Part shown: in pieces, positions 43,599-53,067 of the stretch
Layout: each line of letters opens with the position of its first letter
How positions within the stretch are numbered: the first letter of the stretch is position 1
From: Haloferula rosea
GTDB taxonomy: Bacteria; Verrucomicrobiota; Verrucomicrobiia; Verrucomicrobiales; Akkermansiaceae
NCBI RefSeq assembly: GCF_016595525.1
Contig: NZ_JAENII010000004.1
Span: forward strand, 345,420 to 409,419
DNA: 64,000 nucleotides
Reading direction: 5' to 3'
Program-made: the position numbers and the translations under genes
Notes under the pieces: generated by a model
What the model was told of the DNA's origin: nothing
What the model saw: only the letters and a program-made list of their open reading frames with translations
Database searches by the model: none

Positions 43599-44372
43599 CT
43601 AGCGGGTGATCCCTCGCTCGGTGGTCTCGATGAATTCAATCAGGTGCTGGACGTGGGGATTCGCGGCCGCGTCCAACTCCTTGAGCTCGGCGACGGCGTT
43701 GGAAAGGTTGGCATCCTTCTTCAGGAACAACTTCTTGTAGGCCACCTTGAGGGCGCTCAGGTCGTCCTTGGAAAAGCCGCGTCGCTGCAGGCCGATCTGG
43801 TTGAGCCCGCGGGTCGATGACGGGCTGCCTTCGATGATGGTGAAGGGTGCGACGTCCTGATTGACCCGTGTCATGCCGCCGACCATCGAGTGGCAGCCGA
43901 TGCGGCTGAACTGGTGGACCGCCGAAAGCCCAGAGATGATCGCGTGGTCATGGACCGTGACGTGACCTGCCAGTGTGGCGTTGTTCGACATGATGATGTG
44001 ATCGCCGAGTTGGCATTCGTGGGCGACGTGGGAGTAGCAGAGGAACAGGTTTTGGTGGCCGATCCGGGTATTCGTGTCGGCGCGTGTGCCGCGGTGGATG
44101 GTGACGTTCTCCCGGAAGACGTTGTGATCGCCGATCTCGAGGTAGGTCGGCTCGGATTCATATTTCAGGTCTTGGGTCTTTCCGCCGATGGCGGCGAAGG
44201 GGAAGAACTCGTTGCGCTTGCCGATGCGGCTCGGGCCCTCGATCACCACGTGGGAGTGGAGCACGCAGCCGTCGCCGAGCACCACGTCATCACCAACCAC
44301 GCTATAGGGGCCGATCTGGATGTCGTCGCCGAGCTGGGCCTTGGGGGAAATGATCGCCGTCGGGTGAATCAT
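43599..44372 (-). CDS. lpxA: acyl-ACP--UDP-N-acetylglucosamine O-acyltransferase
   Basis: A 257-residue cytosolic enzyme for the first step of lipid A synthesis. The N-terminal two thirds are left-handed beta-helix hexapeptide repeats (IHPTAIISPKAQLGDDIQIG and so on). The catalytic-region His is within YSHVAHECQLGDH, and the helical C-terminal domain contains GLNQIGLQRRGFS. Length matches E. coli LpxA (262). The start chosen, ATG at 44372 (MIHPTAII), is the canonical one. It shows an outer membrane with lipid A. First gene of the operon; its promoter lies in 44373-44697. Confidence 0.95.
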   Translation of the reverse strand: MIHPTAIISPKAQLGDDIQIGPYSVVGDDVVLGDGCVLHSHVVIEGPSRIGKRNEFFPFAAIGGKTQDLKYESEPTYLEIGDHNVFRENVTIHRGTRADTNTRIGHQNLFLCYSHVAHECQLGDHIIMSNNATLAGHVTVHDHAIISGLSAVHQFSRIGCHSMVGGMTRVNQDVAPFTIIEGSPSSTRGLNQIGLQRRGFSKDDLSALKVAYKKLFLKKDANLSNAVAELKELDAAANPHVQHLIEFIETTERGITR

Positions 44373-44697
44373 GAAACGGATCATGGCGTCCCCGGGCCCT
44401 CTGGCCAAGCCGAAGGTGAAGGCGGGCGGAATGATTCCGGACCCATCCCTGCAGGGGTCATGATGCTCGGCGGCCACGAGCCGATGGGTCACTCGGGAGC
44501 CGGGACGTGGGGGATCGGGGGCACGGTATCGGATTGTTAGTCCCAGTGAATCGTTTGGAGCGTGGTCGGTCAAGATGGGCACCGGGCTGGCCCGCGAAAC
44601 CATGGAGGAGCGCCGAGCTGGGGCTGGTGGAACGGTCCCAGACGATGAATTTTCAGCCTTGGGTTTAGCCTTGCGCATCGGATGGGGGTGGTTAGGG

Positions 44698-44714
44698 TTG
44701 GCACGTCTTGTGCT
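44698..44714 (+). promoter_or_regulatory. possible -24/-12 (sigma-54-type) promoter
   Basis: TTGGCACGTCTTGTGCT has the GG-N10-GC spacing of a sigma-54 promoter, 46 bases before the tiny lipoprotein ATG. The rest of the 387-bp gap (44373-44759) between lpxA and this gene shows no convincing CDS. A match of this size can arise by chance. Confidence 0.25.
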
Positions 44715-44759
44715 GATGCGCCCTGGACACCAACTAAACACAAACGACACACCTAGATC

Positions 44760-44879
44760 ATGAAATTTGCTAAGATCGCCCTCCTTGCTGCCGCTGCTGC
44801 TGGTACCTTCCTTGCCACTTCCTGCTGCCAGAGCACTCCTGCTCCAGCTGCTCCTACCTACGTAGCACCTGCCAAGTAA
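44760..44879 (+). CDS. tiny lipoprotein (39 residues)
   Basis: MKFAKIALLAAAAAGTFLAT is followed by SCCQSTPAPAAPTY and a short end. It is a textbook signal peptide with a lipobox (ATSC) and a Pro/Ala-rich mature part of about 17 residues, reminiscent of entericidin-like or Verrucomicrobiota small lipoproteins. It stands alone and is followed by a strong hairpin terminator. It is too short for most gene finders. Function unknown. Confidence 0.75.
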   Translation: MKFAKIALLAAAAAGTFLATSCCQSTPAPAAPTYVAPAK

Positions 44880-44924
44880 GGCCTCTTTTCTGCTCGACCT
44901 AGCTCGTGCAGAATACACGATTGC

Positions 44925-44951
44925 GGGGCGGACTGCTTGACAGTCCGCCCC
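44925..44951 (+). terminator. terminator after the first tiny lipoprotein
   Basis: GGGGCGGACTG / CAGTCCGCCCC forms an 11-bp perfect stem with a CTTGA loop, followed by cgaatttt. It lies 46 bases after the stop. Confidence 0.85.
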
Positions 44952-44992
44952 GAATTTTCGACAGCATTCCCTGTCAAAGAACTGAAAATCCA

Positions 44993-45148
44993 ATGATCAT
45001 CCGACTTCTTGCCGCCGCCTGTGTGTCCGCCTTCGCGTTTTTGAGTGTTTCCTGCTGCTGCACCGGTGAGCCGGCTGCGCCAGGCCTCCGTGACATGCCT
45101 CAGTTCCAAGAGATGCCTGCGGCTCCTGAGGTGGAATACACCAAGTAA
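44993..45148 (+). CDS. small lipoprotein (51 residues)
   Basis: A signal peptide (MIIRLLAAACVSAFAFLSVS) leads to a CCC lipobox region, then a short mature part (TGEPAAPGLRDMPQFQEMPA, ending EYTK). It is similar in style to the preceding tiny lipoprotein (double or triple Cys after an S residue), suggesting a related pair. The ATG at 44993 is the first giving a signal peptide. A terminator follows directly. Confidence 0.75.
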   Translation: MIIRLLAAACVSAFAFLSVSCCCTGEPAAPGLRDMPQFQEMPAAPEVEYTK

Positions 45149-45180
45149 GTCTTTTTCAGACCTACCAACCGAATTTCCGA

Positions 45181-45213
45181 GCACCGGGGGTCGTCAGGCC
45201 CCCGGTGCTTTTT
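45181..45213 (+). terminator. rho-independent terminator after the second lipoprotein
   Basis: GCACCGGGGG / CCCCCGGTGC form a 10-bp stem around a TCGTCAGG loop, followed by TTTTT. It is the clearest intrinsic terminator in the window. Confidence 0.92.
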
Positions 45214-45347
45214 CGTGTCGGGGCGGGGGTGAATTCGTCCATGAGGGGCGGCTGGCATGCGCTCGGTCCGGCAGGCGGAAATGGCGGAGCCGGGAGCCAT
45301 GCGGAGCGCGGCCGGATCGGTCTCTGCGCTGCGGTCAGGATCGCGCT

Positions 45348-45377
45348 TTGACATTCCTCCGCGGCTGAACCAAGTTT
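45348..45377 (+). promoter_or_regulatory. possible leuC promoter
   Basis: A perfect -35 TTGACA (45348-45353) is followed at 18 bp by AAGTTT, a weak -10. The spacing and distance to the leuC ATG (35 bases) fit a housekeeping promoter. No leader peptide or attenuator is visible. Confidence 0.4.
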
Positions 45378-45411
45378 CGCGCCCCGCTGAACCCGACGCG
45401 GGACTATTACC

Positions 45412-46830
45412 ATGGGCAAGAGCCTCTACGAAAAAGTCTGGGATGCCCACGCGGTGGGCACATTGGCCGACGGCCGCACGCAACTCTTCATTGGAACGCA
45501 CCTGATTCACGAGGTGACGTCGCCGCAGGCCTTCGGGATGCTGCGCGACCTCGGATTGAAGGTCCGGTTTCCGAATCGCACCTTTGCGACGATCGACCAC
45601 ATCGTTCCGACCGAGAACCAGGACCGCCCGGCGGATCCTCTCGCGGCGGAAATGATGCAGGCGCTGCGCGACAATGCGGATGACTTCGGAGTGACCTACT
45701 TCGACCTCGCTTCCGGCAAGCAGGGCATCGTCCACGTCGTCGGTCCCGAGCAGGGCATCACCCAGCCGGGCACCACGATTGCCTGCGGTGACTCCCACAC
45801 GGCGACCCACGGGGCCTTCGGCGCGATCGCTTTCGGCATCGGCACGACTCAGGTGCGCGACGTACTCGCCACCCAGACGATGGCCATGGAGAAGATGAAG
45901 GTCCGCCGCATCGAGGTGAATGGCGACCTGCGTCCCGGCGTCTATGCCAAGGACGTGATTCTCCACATCATCCGCCAACTCGGTGCCAAGGGGGGCATCG
46001 GCTACGCCTACGAATACGCAGGTGAGGTCTTCGACCGCATGACGATGGAAGAGCGCATGACCGTGTGCAACATGTCCATCGAAGGTGGCGCCCGCTGTGG
46101 CTATGTGAATCCCGACGCGAAGACCGTGGCCTACCTGCAGGGTCGCCCGTATGTGGATTCCGAGAATTTCGACGAGACGGCCGCACGCTGGCTGTCGTTT
46201 GCTTCCGATGCCGACGCGGAGTTCGATGACCGTGTGGTGATCGACGCCGCGGACATCGAGCCGACGGTGACCTGGGGCATCTCCCCGGACCACGGTGTGG
46301 CGGTGTCCGAGTCGATTCCGGATCCTGCCCAGGCTGCGGATGCGGAGGAGAAGGCGACGATCGAGGAGGCCCTGGCCTACATGAAGCTCCCAGCCGGCAC
46401 GCCGATCAAGGGAGTGAAGATCGATGTGGCCTTCCTCGGCTCCTGCACGAACGGGCGCCTGTCGGATTTCCGCGAAGCGGCCAAGTACCTGAAGGGTCAC
46501 AAGGTGGCACCCGGGGTGAAGGCCATTGCCGTTCCCGGATCGCAGATCGTGGCGGTCCAGTGCGAGCAGGAAGGGCTCGACAAGATTTTCGAGGAAGCCG
46601 GATTTGAATGGCGTGCCGCCGGGTGCTCGATGTGCCTGGCGATGAATCCCGACAAGCTCGTCGGGGATCAGCTGTGCGCTTCTTCTTCGAACCGGAACTT
46701 CAAGGGCCGTCAGGGATCGCCGACGGGTCGGACGGTGCTGATGTCGCCCGTGATGGTTGTGGCCGCCGCCGTGAAGGGCGAAGTGGCGGATGCCCGTGAG
46801 GTGTTCGAGATTTCCACTGAAGCTGCATGA
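45412..46830 (+). CDS. leuC: 3-isopropylmalate dehydratase large subunit
   Basis: A 472-residue aconitase-family enzyme of leucine synthesis, isomerising 2- to 3-isopropylmalate with LeuD. The [4Fe-4S] ligands are the Cys of SCTNGR and the two Cys of CSMC. The [24 protein letters not shown] stretch is the substrate-site signature (shown here only as a location, near residues 121-144). Length equals that of known LeuC (about 466). It overlaps the TraB/GumN gene by 4 bases. leuD is two genes downstream. Confidence 0.97.
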   Translation: MGKSLYEKVWDAHAVGTLADGRTQLFIGTHLIHEVTSPQAFGMLRDLGLKVRFPNRTFATIDHIVPTENQDRPADPLAAEMMQALRDNADDFGVTYFDLASGKQGIVHVVGPEQGITQPGTTIACGDSHTATHGAFGAIAFGIGTTQVRDVLATQTMAMEKMKVRRIEVNGDLRPGVYAKDVILHIIRQLGAKGGIGYAYEYAGEVFDRMTMEERMTVCNMSIEGGARCGYVNPDAKTVAYLQGRPYVDSENFDETAARWLSFASDADAEFDDRVVIDAADIEPTVTWGISPDHGVAVSESIPDPAQAADAEEKATIEEALAYMKLPAGTPIKGVKIDVAFLGSCTNGRLSDFREAAKYLKGHKVAPGVKAIAVPGSQIVAVQCEQEGLDKIFEEAGFEWRAAGCSMCLAMNPDKLVGDQLCASSSNRNFKGRQGSPTGRTVLMSPVMVVAAAVKGEVADAREVFEISTEAA

Positions 46831-47774
46831 GACGACGTCTTTCCAATTGGCTCGCAGGTGGCCTGGCTGCCTGCACGCTCGGATTTGCCAGCGGACAGGA
46901 ACCTGCGGCCGAGGCCGCGGAGCATCCGGCGAAACCGCTCCTCTGGAAGGTGGAGGGGAAGGGACTGGAGAAGCCGTCGTGGCTCTTCGGGACCATCCAT
47001 CTGGGCAAGGGGCCACTTGGAAAGCTGCACCCGGCCGCGGCGAAGGCGCTGGACGGATCCGACAGTGTGTACACCGAGGTGTCGATGGACCCTGCCAGTC
47101 AGCTGGGTCTGGCCAAGCACTTCGTGCGCAATGACGGCAAGCGCCTGAGTGACTCCATCGGTGAGGAGCTGAGCGGGCAACTCGAGGCCGAGTTGAAGGC
47201 GATCAACCCGGATCTGGATGCGAAGCCGTTCCAGGCATTCAAGACCTGGGCGGTGGGTGTGATGATTCCCATGCTGAAGATCCAGATGAGCGGCGACGCT
47301 CCCCTCGACAAGGTGGTCTGGGACCGCGCCTCGAAGGCAGGCAAGACGATGGGAGCACTGGAGACGCCGATGGATCAGTTCGGCATCTTCGACGGGCTCG
47401 AGGAGGAAGAGCAGATCGTGCTGCTCGCCGAAGGGCTGCGGATGCAGGAGGAATCACGCGCTGGCGGGGACGACCCGATCGACAAGCTTGTGAAGGCCTA
47501 CCTGAGCGGCGACGAGAAGAAGGTCGAAGCGGAAATGGAACGCAATTTCACGGAGATGGCGAAGGGCGAGCACAAGGCATTGGCCGAGCGCCTGCTCAAG
47601 CAGCTCCTTGACGACCGCAACGTCAGCATGACGGATGGGATCGTCGAACGCCTCAAGGCTGAACCGGCCAAGGCTCATTTCTTTGCCGTGGGTGCGGGGC
47701 ACTACGTCGGCAAGGACAGCATTGGCAACCTGCTGACGAAGAAGGGCTACAAGGTGACCCGGATCACCGAGTAA
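46827..47774 (+). CDS. TraB/GumN family protein, exported
   Basis: A 315-residue protein with a signal peptide (residues 1-23). Its fold landmarks are [10 protein letters not shown] near 53-62, a YTEV stretch near 84 and the closing GAGHYVGKD near 294. The two GxxH motifs are typical of TraB/GumN/tiki-like putative metalloproteases. Its ATG overlaps the leuC stop, so it is co-transcribed although it has no known role in leucine synthesis. Confidence 0.85.
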   Translation: MRRRLSNWLAGGLAACTLGFASGQEPAAEAAEHPAKPLLWKVEGKGLEKPSWLFGTIHLGKGPLGKLHPAAAKALDGSDSVYTEVSMDPASQLGLAKHFVRNDGKRLSDSIGEELSGQLEAELKAINPDLDAKPFQAFKTWAVGVMIPMLKIQMSGDAPLDKVVWDRASKAGKTMGALETPMDQFGIFDGLEEEEQIVLLAEGLRMQEESRAGGDDPIDKLVKAYLSGDEKKVEAEMERNFTEMAKGEHKALAERLLKQLLDDRNVSMTDGIVERLKAEPAKAHFFAVGAGHYVGKDSIGNLLTKKGYKVTRITE

Positions 47775-47794
47775 ACCATCCGCCCACTACCATC

Positions 47795-48289
47795 ATGAAA
47801 TTGTTTCTCGCTGCCCTTGTCCTGTGTGCATCGCCCCTGATGGGGGCGGATGAAGAGCCTTCCACGGCGATGAAACTCATGGAGGTGATGGAGTATGAGC
47901 GCACCGCGGATGAGGCGGCGCTCAAGGCCTTCAAGTTGATGATCGGCCAGCTCGAGGCTCAGGGGATTCCGAAGGCGGCGGTCGAGGAAATCACCGTGGC
48001 GGCGCAGGACATGATGAGGAAGTCCTTCATCGACGGCAAGGTCGTCGACAAGGTGGCGGCCCTCTACGAGGAACGCTTCACCGAGGACGAACTGATTGAC
48101 CTGATCGCCTTCTACAAGACGCCGCTGGGTCGCAAGATCCTCGCCGAGCAGTCGGTCATCATGGAGGAGGGGATGAAGATCGGCATGGAGGCGGTCGAGA
48201 AGAACCAGGCAAAGTTTCAACAAGATGTGGGTGCCATCATTGAAAAGCACCTCGCGGCGGATGCCGAAGAACCAGCTCCAGAAGAATAA
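47795..48289 (+). CDS. DUF2059 domain protein, exported
   Basis: A 164-residue protein: signal peptide (1-18), then a helical DUF2059 domain with the typical YEERFTEDELIDLIAFYKTPLG run (about residues 89-110, given as location) and an acidic end. Such proteins are periplasmic with unknown role. It lies 20 bases after the TraB/GumN gene and 13 bases before leuD. Confidence 0.85.
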   Translation: MKLFLAALVLCASPLMGADEEPSTAMKLMEVMEYERTADEAALKAFKLMIGQLEAQGIPKAAVEEITVAAQDMMRKSFIDGKVVDKVAALYEERFTEDELIDLIAFYKTPLGRKILAEQSVIMEEGMKIGMEAVEKNQAKFQQDVGAIIEKHLAADAEEPAPEE

Positions 48290-48302
48290 CTCCGACAGAA
48301 TC

Positions 48303-48905
48303 ATGGCACTCGAAAAAGTTACCTCCGTCACCGGCCGCGCCGTGCACATTCCCGGCGCCGACATCGACACCGACCGCATCATCCCGGCACGCTTCATGAA
48401 GTGCGTCACCTTCGACGGACTTGGGGAGTATGCCTTCTACGATGTCCGCTTCAATTCGGAGACGGGCGAGAAGACCGACCACCCGCTCAACGACCCCCGT
48501 TTCGACGGTGCTTCGGTGCTGCTTGCCGGCGTGAACTTCGGCTGTGGCTCATCGCGTGAGCACGCGCCCCAGTCGCTGAACAAGTATGGCTTCAAGGCCG
48601 TGGTCGCGGAGTCCTTCGCGGAGATTTTCTTCGGCAATTCGACGACCCTCGGCATGCCCTGCGTGACCGTATCCGCCGATGCCATCGCCCAGTTGAAAGC
48701 GGCGATCGAGGCGGACCCTCAGATCGAGGTCACGGTGGACGTCGAGGCGCTCGAAGTCCGTTCTTCGAACGGCCTGAGCTTCCCGTGCGAGATGCCGGCG
48801 TCCGCCCGTGACGCGCTGACGGCCGGTCGCTGGGATCCGATCCAGGAGCTCCTCGACAACGATTCGAAGATCCAGACGACGGCTGACTCGCTTCCTTACG
48901 TTTGA
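48303..48905 (+). CDS. leuD: 3-isopropylmalate dehydratase small subunit
   Basis: A 200-residue partner of LeuC, recognised from GADIDTDRIIPARF (about 18-31), NFGCGSSREHAP (about 78-89) and ESFAEIFFGNS. Length matches LeuD (201). It is separated from leuC by two exported-protein genes on the same strand. The ATG at 48303 is certain from the conserved N-terminus. Confidence 0.97.
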   Translation: MALEKVTSVTGRAVHIPGADIDTDRIIPARFMKCVTFDGLGEYAFYDVRFNSETGEKTDHPLNDPRFDGASVLLAGVNFGCGSSREHAPQSLNKYGFKAVVAESFAEIFFGNSTTLGMPCVTVSADAIAQLKAAIEADPQIEVTVDVEALEVRSSNGLSFPCEMPASARDALTAGRWDPIQELLDNDSKIQTTADSLPYV

Positions 48906-48973
48906 GTCTGGTGAGCCTGGGGTCTGCTCAACCGTGTGCTGTCATCGTCACGCTGACGGGTGGTGGTGCTGGA

Positions 48974-49054
48974 GCGGGCTGAAGCCCGCGGGCCGGAGAT
49001 GGGATGTGGGCTGGAGCCTTCGGTTTGGGGACGGTGATGCGGGCTGAAGCCCGC
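48974..49054. repeat. two identical palindromes downstream of leuD
   Basis: GCGGGCTGAAGCCCGC occurs at 48974-48989 and 49039-49054 in the 157-bp gap between the convergent leuD and rlpA genes. Each can form a stem of 6-7 bp and may act as a bidirectional terminator-like element. It belongs to the same palindrome class as those at 0.5 and 2.3 kb, but the arms differ. Confidence 0.75.
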
Positions 49055-49062
49055 GGTCCGTG

Positions 49063-49602
49063 TTAGAACAGGCCGAAGAACCACTTCTTCTTGCGCTTGC
49101 GCTTGTGCTTTCCGTCGCCGACGGAGAGCACCTCGACCTCGACGGTGGTGAGCCCCTGATCGGCAAAGCCGAGTTTCCGTGCGGCACGTGGTGACAGATC
49201 GATGATGCGGTCGCCGATGAACGGGCCGCGGTCGTTCACCCGGCAGACGACGTCCTTGCCATTCTCCAGGTTGGTGACGCGGACCTTGGCCGGCAGGGGC
49301 AGTGTCTTGTGTGCGGCGATGATGTGCCACGGCATGACTTTTTCGCCGAGCGAGGTGTTGCCGCGTTTCAGTCCGAGCCACGAGGACTCGTCATACCATG
49401 AGGCGATGCCGACCTCGTTGTGGTAGAGCGCCTCGTCCACACTCATCGGGTGGTAGGTCTGCCCGCGCACGGTGTAGGAGCGCGTCTGGTAGCCATCGTA
49501 TTTTCCCGGATGGGCACAGGAGGCGAAGGCCAGCGCAATGAGGGAAAGGGTGAGGATGCGGAGCACGCCGGGGAGCTTCGTGGAAAAGAGGGACGATTTC
49601 AA
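49063..49602 (-). CDS. rlpA: RlpA-like septal lytic transglycosylase / rare lipoprotein A
   Basis: A 179-residue lipoprotein with a signal (LRILTLSLIALAFASC) and a double-psi beta-barrel domain: GIASWYD, AAHKTLPLPAKVRVTNL, CRVNDRGPF and the ending IDLSPRAARKLGF. Catalytic Asp in NDRGPF is present. It ends in a very basic tail (KHKRKRKKK) instead of a SPOR domain, so it is a short form. The start is uncertain: TTG at 49602 gives a lysine-containing signal peptide, GTG at 49566 a shorter one. Likely acts on cell-wall glycan at the septum. Confidence 0.85.
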   Translation of the reverse strand: MKSSLFSTKLPGVLRILTLSLIALAFASCAHPGKYDGYQTRSYTVRGQTYHPMSVDEALYHNEVGIASWYDESSWLGLKRGNTSLGEKVMPWHIIAAHKTLPLPAKVRVTNLENGKDVVCRVNDRGPFIGDRIIDLSPRAARKLGFADQGLTTVEVEVLSVGDGKHKRKRKKKWFFGLF

Positions 49603-49662
49603 GACGGCAGGAAGGCACGCCCGTTCTTGTGCTGCGGGGTGGTGATGGCCTAGCGTTGCCCT

Positions 49663-51096
49663 ATGAGAAGTGTTCTGGTCCTCTGGCTGATGGCAGCGAT
49701 CGCTCATGGGGCGGAGGTTGTCGGCTGGCGGGTGCCGTTGGACTGGCTGATTTCGCCTTGGGCACAGGAGGGCGCGACCCGGGATCTCACGGCGCCTCCG
49801 GAGGCATCGGCCTTCTTTGAGAAGGGAGATCATTTGGTGGATGTGAAGGCGGCCTTGAACAAGGTGTTGCCCTATCAGAATACGAGTGAACTCGATCCAT
49901 TTGCGCCGCACCCGGAGTCAAAGGATCGGACCTTTGAGGGAGACTGGGTGGTGTGGAATGAGCGCTCGCGGATGCTGGTGGCCAAGGGTGACTGGGAGAA
50001 CCTCGGGTTGATTGAAGGACTTGTGGTGTCGAAGAGGATGCCGATTTTGATTCGGTGTGAGGTGGTGTTCAAATCACCAAGTGAAGATACGGGTTCATCC
50101 TATCAACTTCTTGTTCGCTCGGGTGAAAAAGGATTGCGGGTAGTCGAGACGGTATCGATCGAAGTCGAGGCGCGTTCGCGGCGGGAGTTTGATTGGGTGG
50201 ATCTTCGGCTGAAGTTTTGTCATCCCATGGACGAGCGGCGCGTGCTGAAACTCGAGGGTGGAGTGCTCCTTGCCAGCGATGAGCCTACGACCTTGGGCTT
50301 CTGGGAGGATGAGTCGGGAAAGCGATGGGAGATCATGGCAACGGCCACTCCGGTGACGATGGATGGATACTCCCTGAAGGATCTGCTCTGGATGGAGCGC
50401 GATGGCAAGGTGGAGAAACTCCACCCGGAAGGGGAGATGGCCGAGAGGGAGGCCAAGGAGGTGGAGCTCCCGGATGGACTCGTGCTCAGACGCTACCATG
50501 TGGCCCCTGGTCTTCTTGAGGCACTCCCATTCGGCCGGACTGAAGAAGAGCAATGGCGGCCCATCAAGTTGCTGGAGGTTCCCGACACACTCCGGGGCAC
50601 CGGGCTTGGTGGCGTGGATGCGGCTGGGATCTTGAGTTCGAACGGTGTTCGTTTTTCTCATCCTCTGGCCATGGCCGGATTTTTTCGGTCGGGTTCCATG
50701 CTGGTGATGGTGAACACACGCGCAGACCACGACTTGGTGGAGAAGATATTGAGCTCCGGTTTATTCAGTCCGCCAGTTCATCTTTGGGTGGAGCTTGATT
50801 GGAATGGCGGGGGTGTGGGGATTAGGAGTCGGTCGGGTGAACGTTCAAGTTTGGATGTGTTTGATGGCGAGGAGCATTCTTCAGGCATCGGTATCTTGGG
50901 AACTCTCGGGGCACGAAGTGAGATCGCGGATGTCAGTTACGAGCTGGTTCCAGCGCCAGGCAGTTCTTGGAAAGGAGCGACGACCGTCCTGGCAGGCCAT
51001 GAGGTGGATCTGGGATCCCAGCATGTGGACGGCGTCGCCATGAAGGTGAGCCTCAAGGCTTCCGTGCTATATGGCCAACAGCGGGAGAAGGAGTGA
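49663..51096 (+). CDS. exported hypothetical protein
   Basis: A 477-residue protein with a signal peptide (residues 1-17, ending HGA) and a large beta-rich body without recognised motifs. Segments such as VWNERSRMLVAKGDWENLGLIEGL look like secretin/pilotin-type or beta-propeller-like repeats, but I cannot assign a family. It is divergent from rlpA with a 60-bp gap and followed by the chloride channel gene. I regard it as a phylum-restricted exported protein. Function unknown. Confidence 0.65.
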   Translation: MRSVLVLWLMAAIAHGAEVVGWRVPLDWLISPWAQEGATRDLTAPPEASAFFEKGDHLVDVKAALNKVLPYQNTSELDPFAPHPESKDRTFEGDWVVWNERSRMLVAKGDWENLGLIEGLVVSKRMPILIRCEVVFKSPSEDTGSSYQLLVRSGEKGLRVVETVSIEVEARSRREFDWVDLRLKFCHPMDERRVLKLEGGVLLASDEPTTLGFWEDESGKRWEIMATATPVTMDGYSLKDLLWMERDGKVEKLHPEGEMAEREAKEVELPDGLVLRRYHVAPGLLEALPFGRTEEEQWRPIKLLEVPDTLRGTGLGGVDAAGILSSNGVRFSHPLAMAGFFRSGSMLVMVNTRADHDLVEKILSSGLFSPPVHLWVELDWNGGGVGIRSRSGERSSLDVFDGEEHSSGIGILGTLGARSEIADVSYELVPAPGSSWKGATTVLAGHEVDLGSQHVDGVAMKVSLKASVLYGQQREKE

Positions 51097-51191
51097 CCTT
51101 CCGGTTGCCGTGGGATGCTTCAGGGTGTTGGACTGCTTTTGCATCCCCACTGGCCTTTCCGCTGACGGCGTGATACCTGCCTTCGCAGCGG

Positions 51192-52988
51192 ATGAGCGGC
51201 GAGAAGAAGAAGCGGACCTTGCCGGATTGGATGCGGCGCCGGATGAGCGATGGGCAGCGCTTCGGCGCGCTCTGTGTGCTTGCCGGTCTGCTGTGTGGGC
51301 TGACGGCGGTGCTCTTCCACTATGCGATCCATCATTTGTTCCACTGGCTGTGGCACGAGGCATCGACGCGCGATCCGCGCGAGTTTGCGATCATCCTGCT
51401 GGCGGCTCCGACCTTGGCCGGGCTGGCGGTGGGCATCGGGGTGCAGTTTTTCGCGCCGGAGGCGGCGGGCAGCGGGATTCCGCAAACCAAGGCGGCCTAC
51501 TACAATGATGGTGGCAAGATTTCGTTCCGCAGTGGGGTCTGGCGGTTCGTGCTGGGTTCGCTCTATGTGGGTCTGGGCAACAGCCTGGGTCGTGAGGGGC
51601 CGACGGTACATATCAGCACGGCGATTTCGTCACGCATTGGGCGCTGGGCGTTTCGCGATCCGGCGCGGGTGCAGGCGATGGCTCCTGTGGGCATGGCGGC
51701 CGGGATTGCGGCGGCCTTCAATGCGCCTTTGTCGGCGCTGACTTTTGTGTTCGAGGAGCTGCTGGACAACTTTTCGATGAAGGCGCTCGGCGGGATGGTG
51801 GTGGCGGTGGTGATTGCCGCGGCGGTGTCCCGCTCGCTGCTTGGCGAGGATCCGGTGCTGACGGCGAAGCTGGCAGAGGACTACGAGACTTCGGCATGGA
51901 TGCTGGTGGCGCTGCCCCTCGGACTGGGTGCCGGGCTCATCGGTCACTTGTTTGTGCGCAGCACGCTCGGGCTGCGTGGCTGGTTCAAGAACCGGAAGTT
52001 CCTCCCGGCGTGGGTTCGGCCGGCATCGGGTGGCCTGTCGTGCGGGATTCTCGGGCTCGCGGCCTACTACATCACCCAGCATCTGGGCGACGCCCGCAAC
52101 TCGGTCTTCAGCATCGGCTACGACAGTCTGGAGGCGGCGTTCGAGAATGAGCTGACGGTCGGGATTCTGGGCACCCTGCTGGTGATGAAATTCCTCGCTG
52201 TGGTGCTGAACTACGCGTCGGGTGGCTCGGGCGGCTTGTTTTCCCCGACCCTTTTTCTCGGCGGCATGCTCGGGGGATTGATCGGCATGGGGCTTGCCGA
52301 GGTGCAGCATGTGGGGGAGTGGATCCCTGCCTTCCCCGCGGACGACCGGGTGATCGGCGGCTGCGTGTTGTTGGGGATGGGGGCGATGTTTGCGGCGGTC
52401 GTGCGCTGTCCCTTCACCTCACTGATCATCATTTTCGAGATGACCGGGAACTACTCGCTCATCCTGCCGCTGATGGCGGGGAACATGCTGGCGTGGCAGA
52501 TTGCGAAAAAGCTGCAGCCGGTGAGCATCTACAATGCGCTATTGCTGCAGGACGGGGTGACGCTGAGGCGGCTGCCGGCGTATCGGGGTGCGCAGGATTA
52601 TCGCAAGCTGCCGGTGCAATCGATCATGAGTCACGACACCTTCGCCCTCGACCCGAAGGAATCGCTGCACTCGGCGCTGAAGCGCATCAGCGTGAGCCAC
52701 AAGCGTTATCATGCCTACCCCGTGGTTGCTGATGACGGTCGGCTTGCCGGGGTGGTGACGCGGCACGAGTTGGAGGAGAATGGAGGGGATCAGTTAGTTG
52801 AGGAGATGCTGGAAGGTCAGCAGCTGCTCAGTGTGACGCCGGACACTTCCATTCGGGACGCGGCGAACCGGATGATCGCCCGAGATTTCCAACAGGTCCC
52901 TGTCGTCAGCGCCAATGACCCCCGCCGCATGCTCGGATGGCTGACCCTCAATGACATCGCGCGCCAGCAGAATGCCGCGGAGAGCTAG
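51192..52988 (+). CDS. ClC-type chloride channel/transporter with CBS domains
   Basis: A 598-residue membrane protein with the ClC selectivity motifs: GSGIPQ near residue 93, GREGPT near 137 (containing the gating Glu) and GSGGLFSPTLFLGG near 343. About ten or more membrane helices are followed by two CBS domains (about 475-525 and 540-590; PVQSIMSHDTFAL and SVTPDTSIRDAANRMI). CBS domains suggest regulation by adenine nucleotides. The start chosen is the ATG at 51192, preceded by a GC-rich spacer. Chloride or chloride/proton exchange is likely. Confidence 0.92.
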   Translation: MSGEKKKRTLPDWMRRRMSDGQRFGALCVLAGLLCGLTAVLFHYAIHHLFHWLWHEASTRDPREFAIILLAAPTLAGLAVGIGVQFFAPEAAGSGIPQTKAAYYNDGGKISFRSGVWRFVLGSLYVGLGNSLGREGPTVHISTAISSRIGRWAFRDPARVQAMAPVGMAAGIAAAFNAPLSALTFVFEELLDNFSMKALGGMVVAVVIAAAVSRSLLGEDPVLTAKLAEDYETSAWMLVALPLGLGAGLIGHLFVRSTLGLRGWFKNRKFLPAWVRPASGGLSCGILGLAAYYITQHLGDARNSVFSIGYDSLEAAFENELTVGILGTLLVMKFLAVVLNYASGGSGGLFSPTLFLGGMLGGLIGMGLAEVQHVGEWIPAFPADDRVIGGCVLLGMGAMFAAVVRCPFTSLIIIFEMTGNYSLILPLMAGNMLAWQIAKKLQPVSIYNALLLQDGVTLRRLPAYRGAQDYRKLPVQSIMSHDTFALDPKESLHSALKRISVSHKRYHAYPVVADDGRLAGVVTRHELEENGGDQLVEEMLEGQQLLSVTPDTSIRDAANRMIARDFQQVPVVSANDPRRMLGWLTLNDIARQQNAAES

Positions 52989-53067
52989 GCGGCTTCGCCG
53001 CAGTGCCGAGTAGAAAGTGGGAAGTGATTTCCTTGCGCGCAGAGCCCTTTCGGTGTCATTTGGTGAA

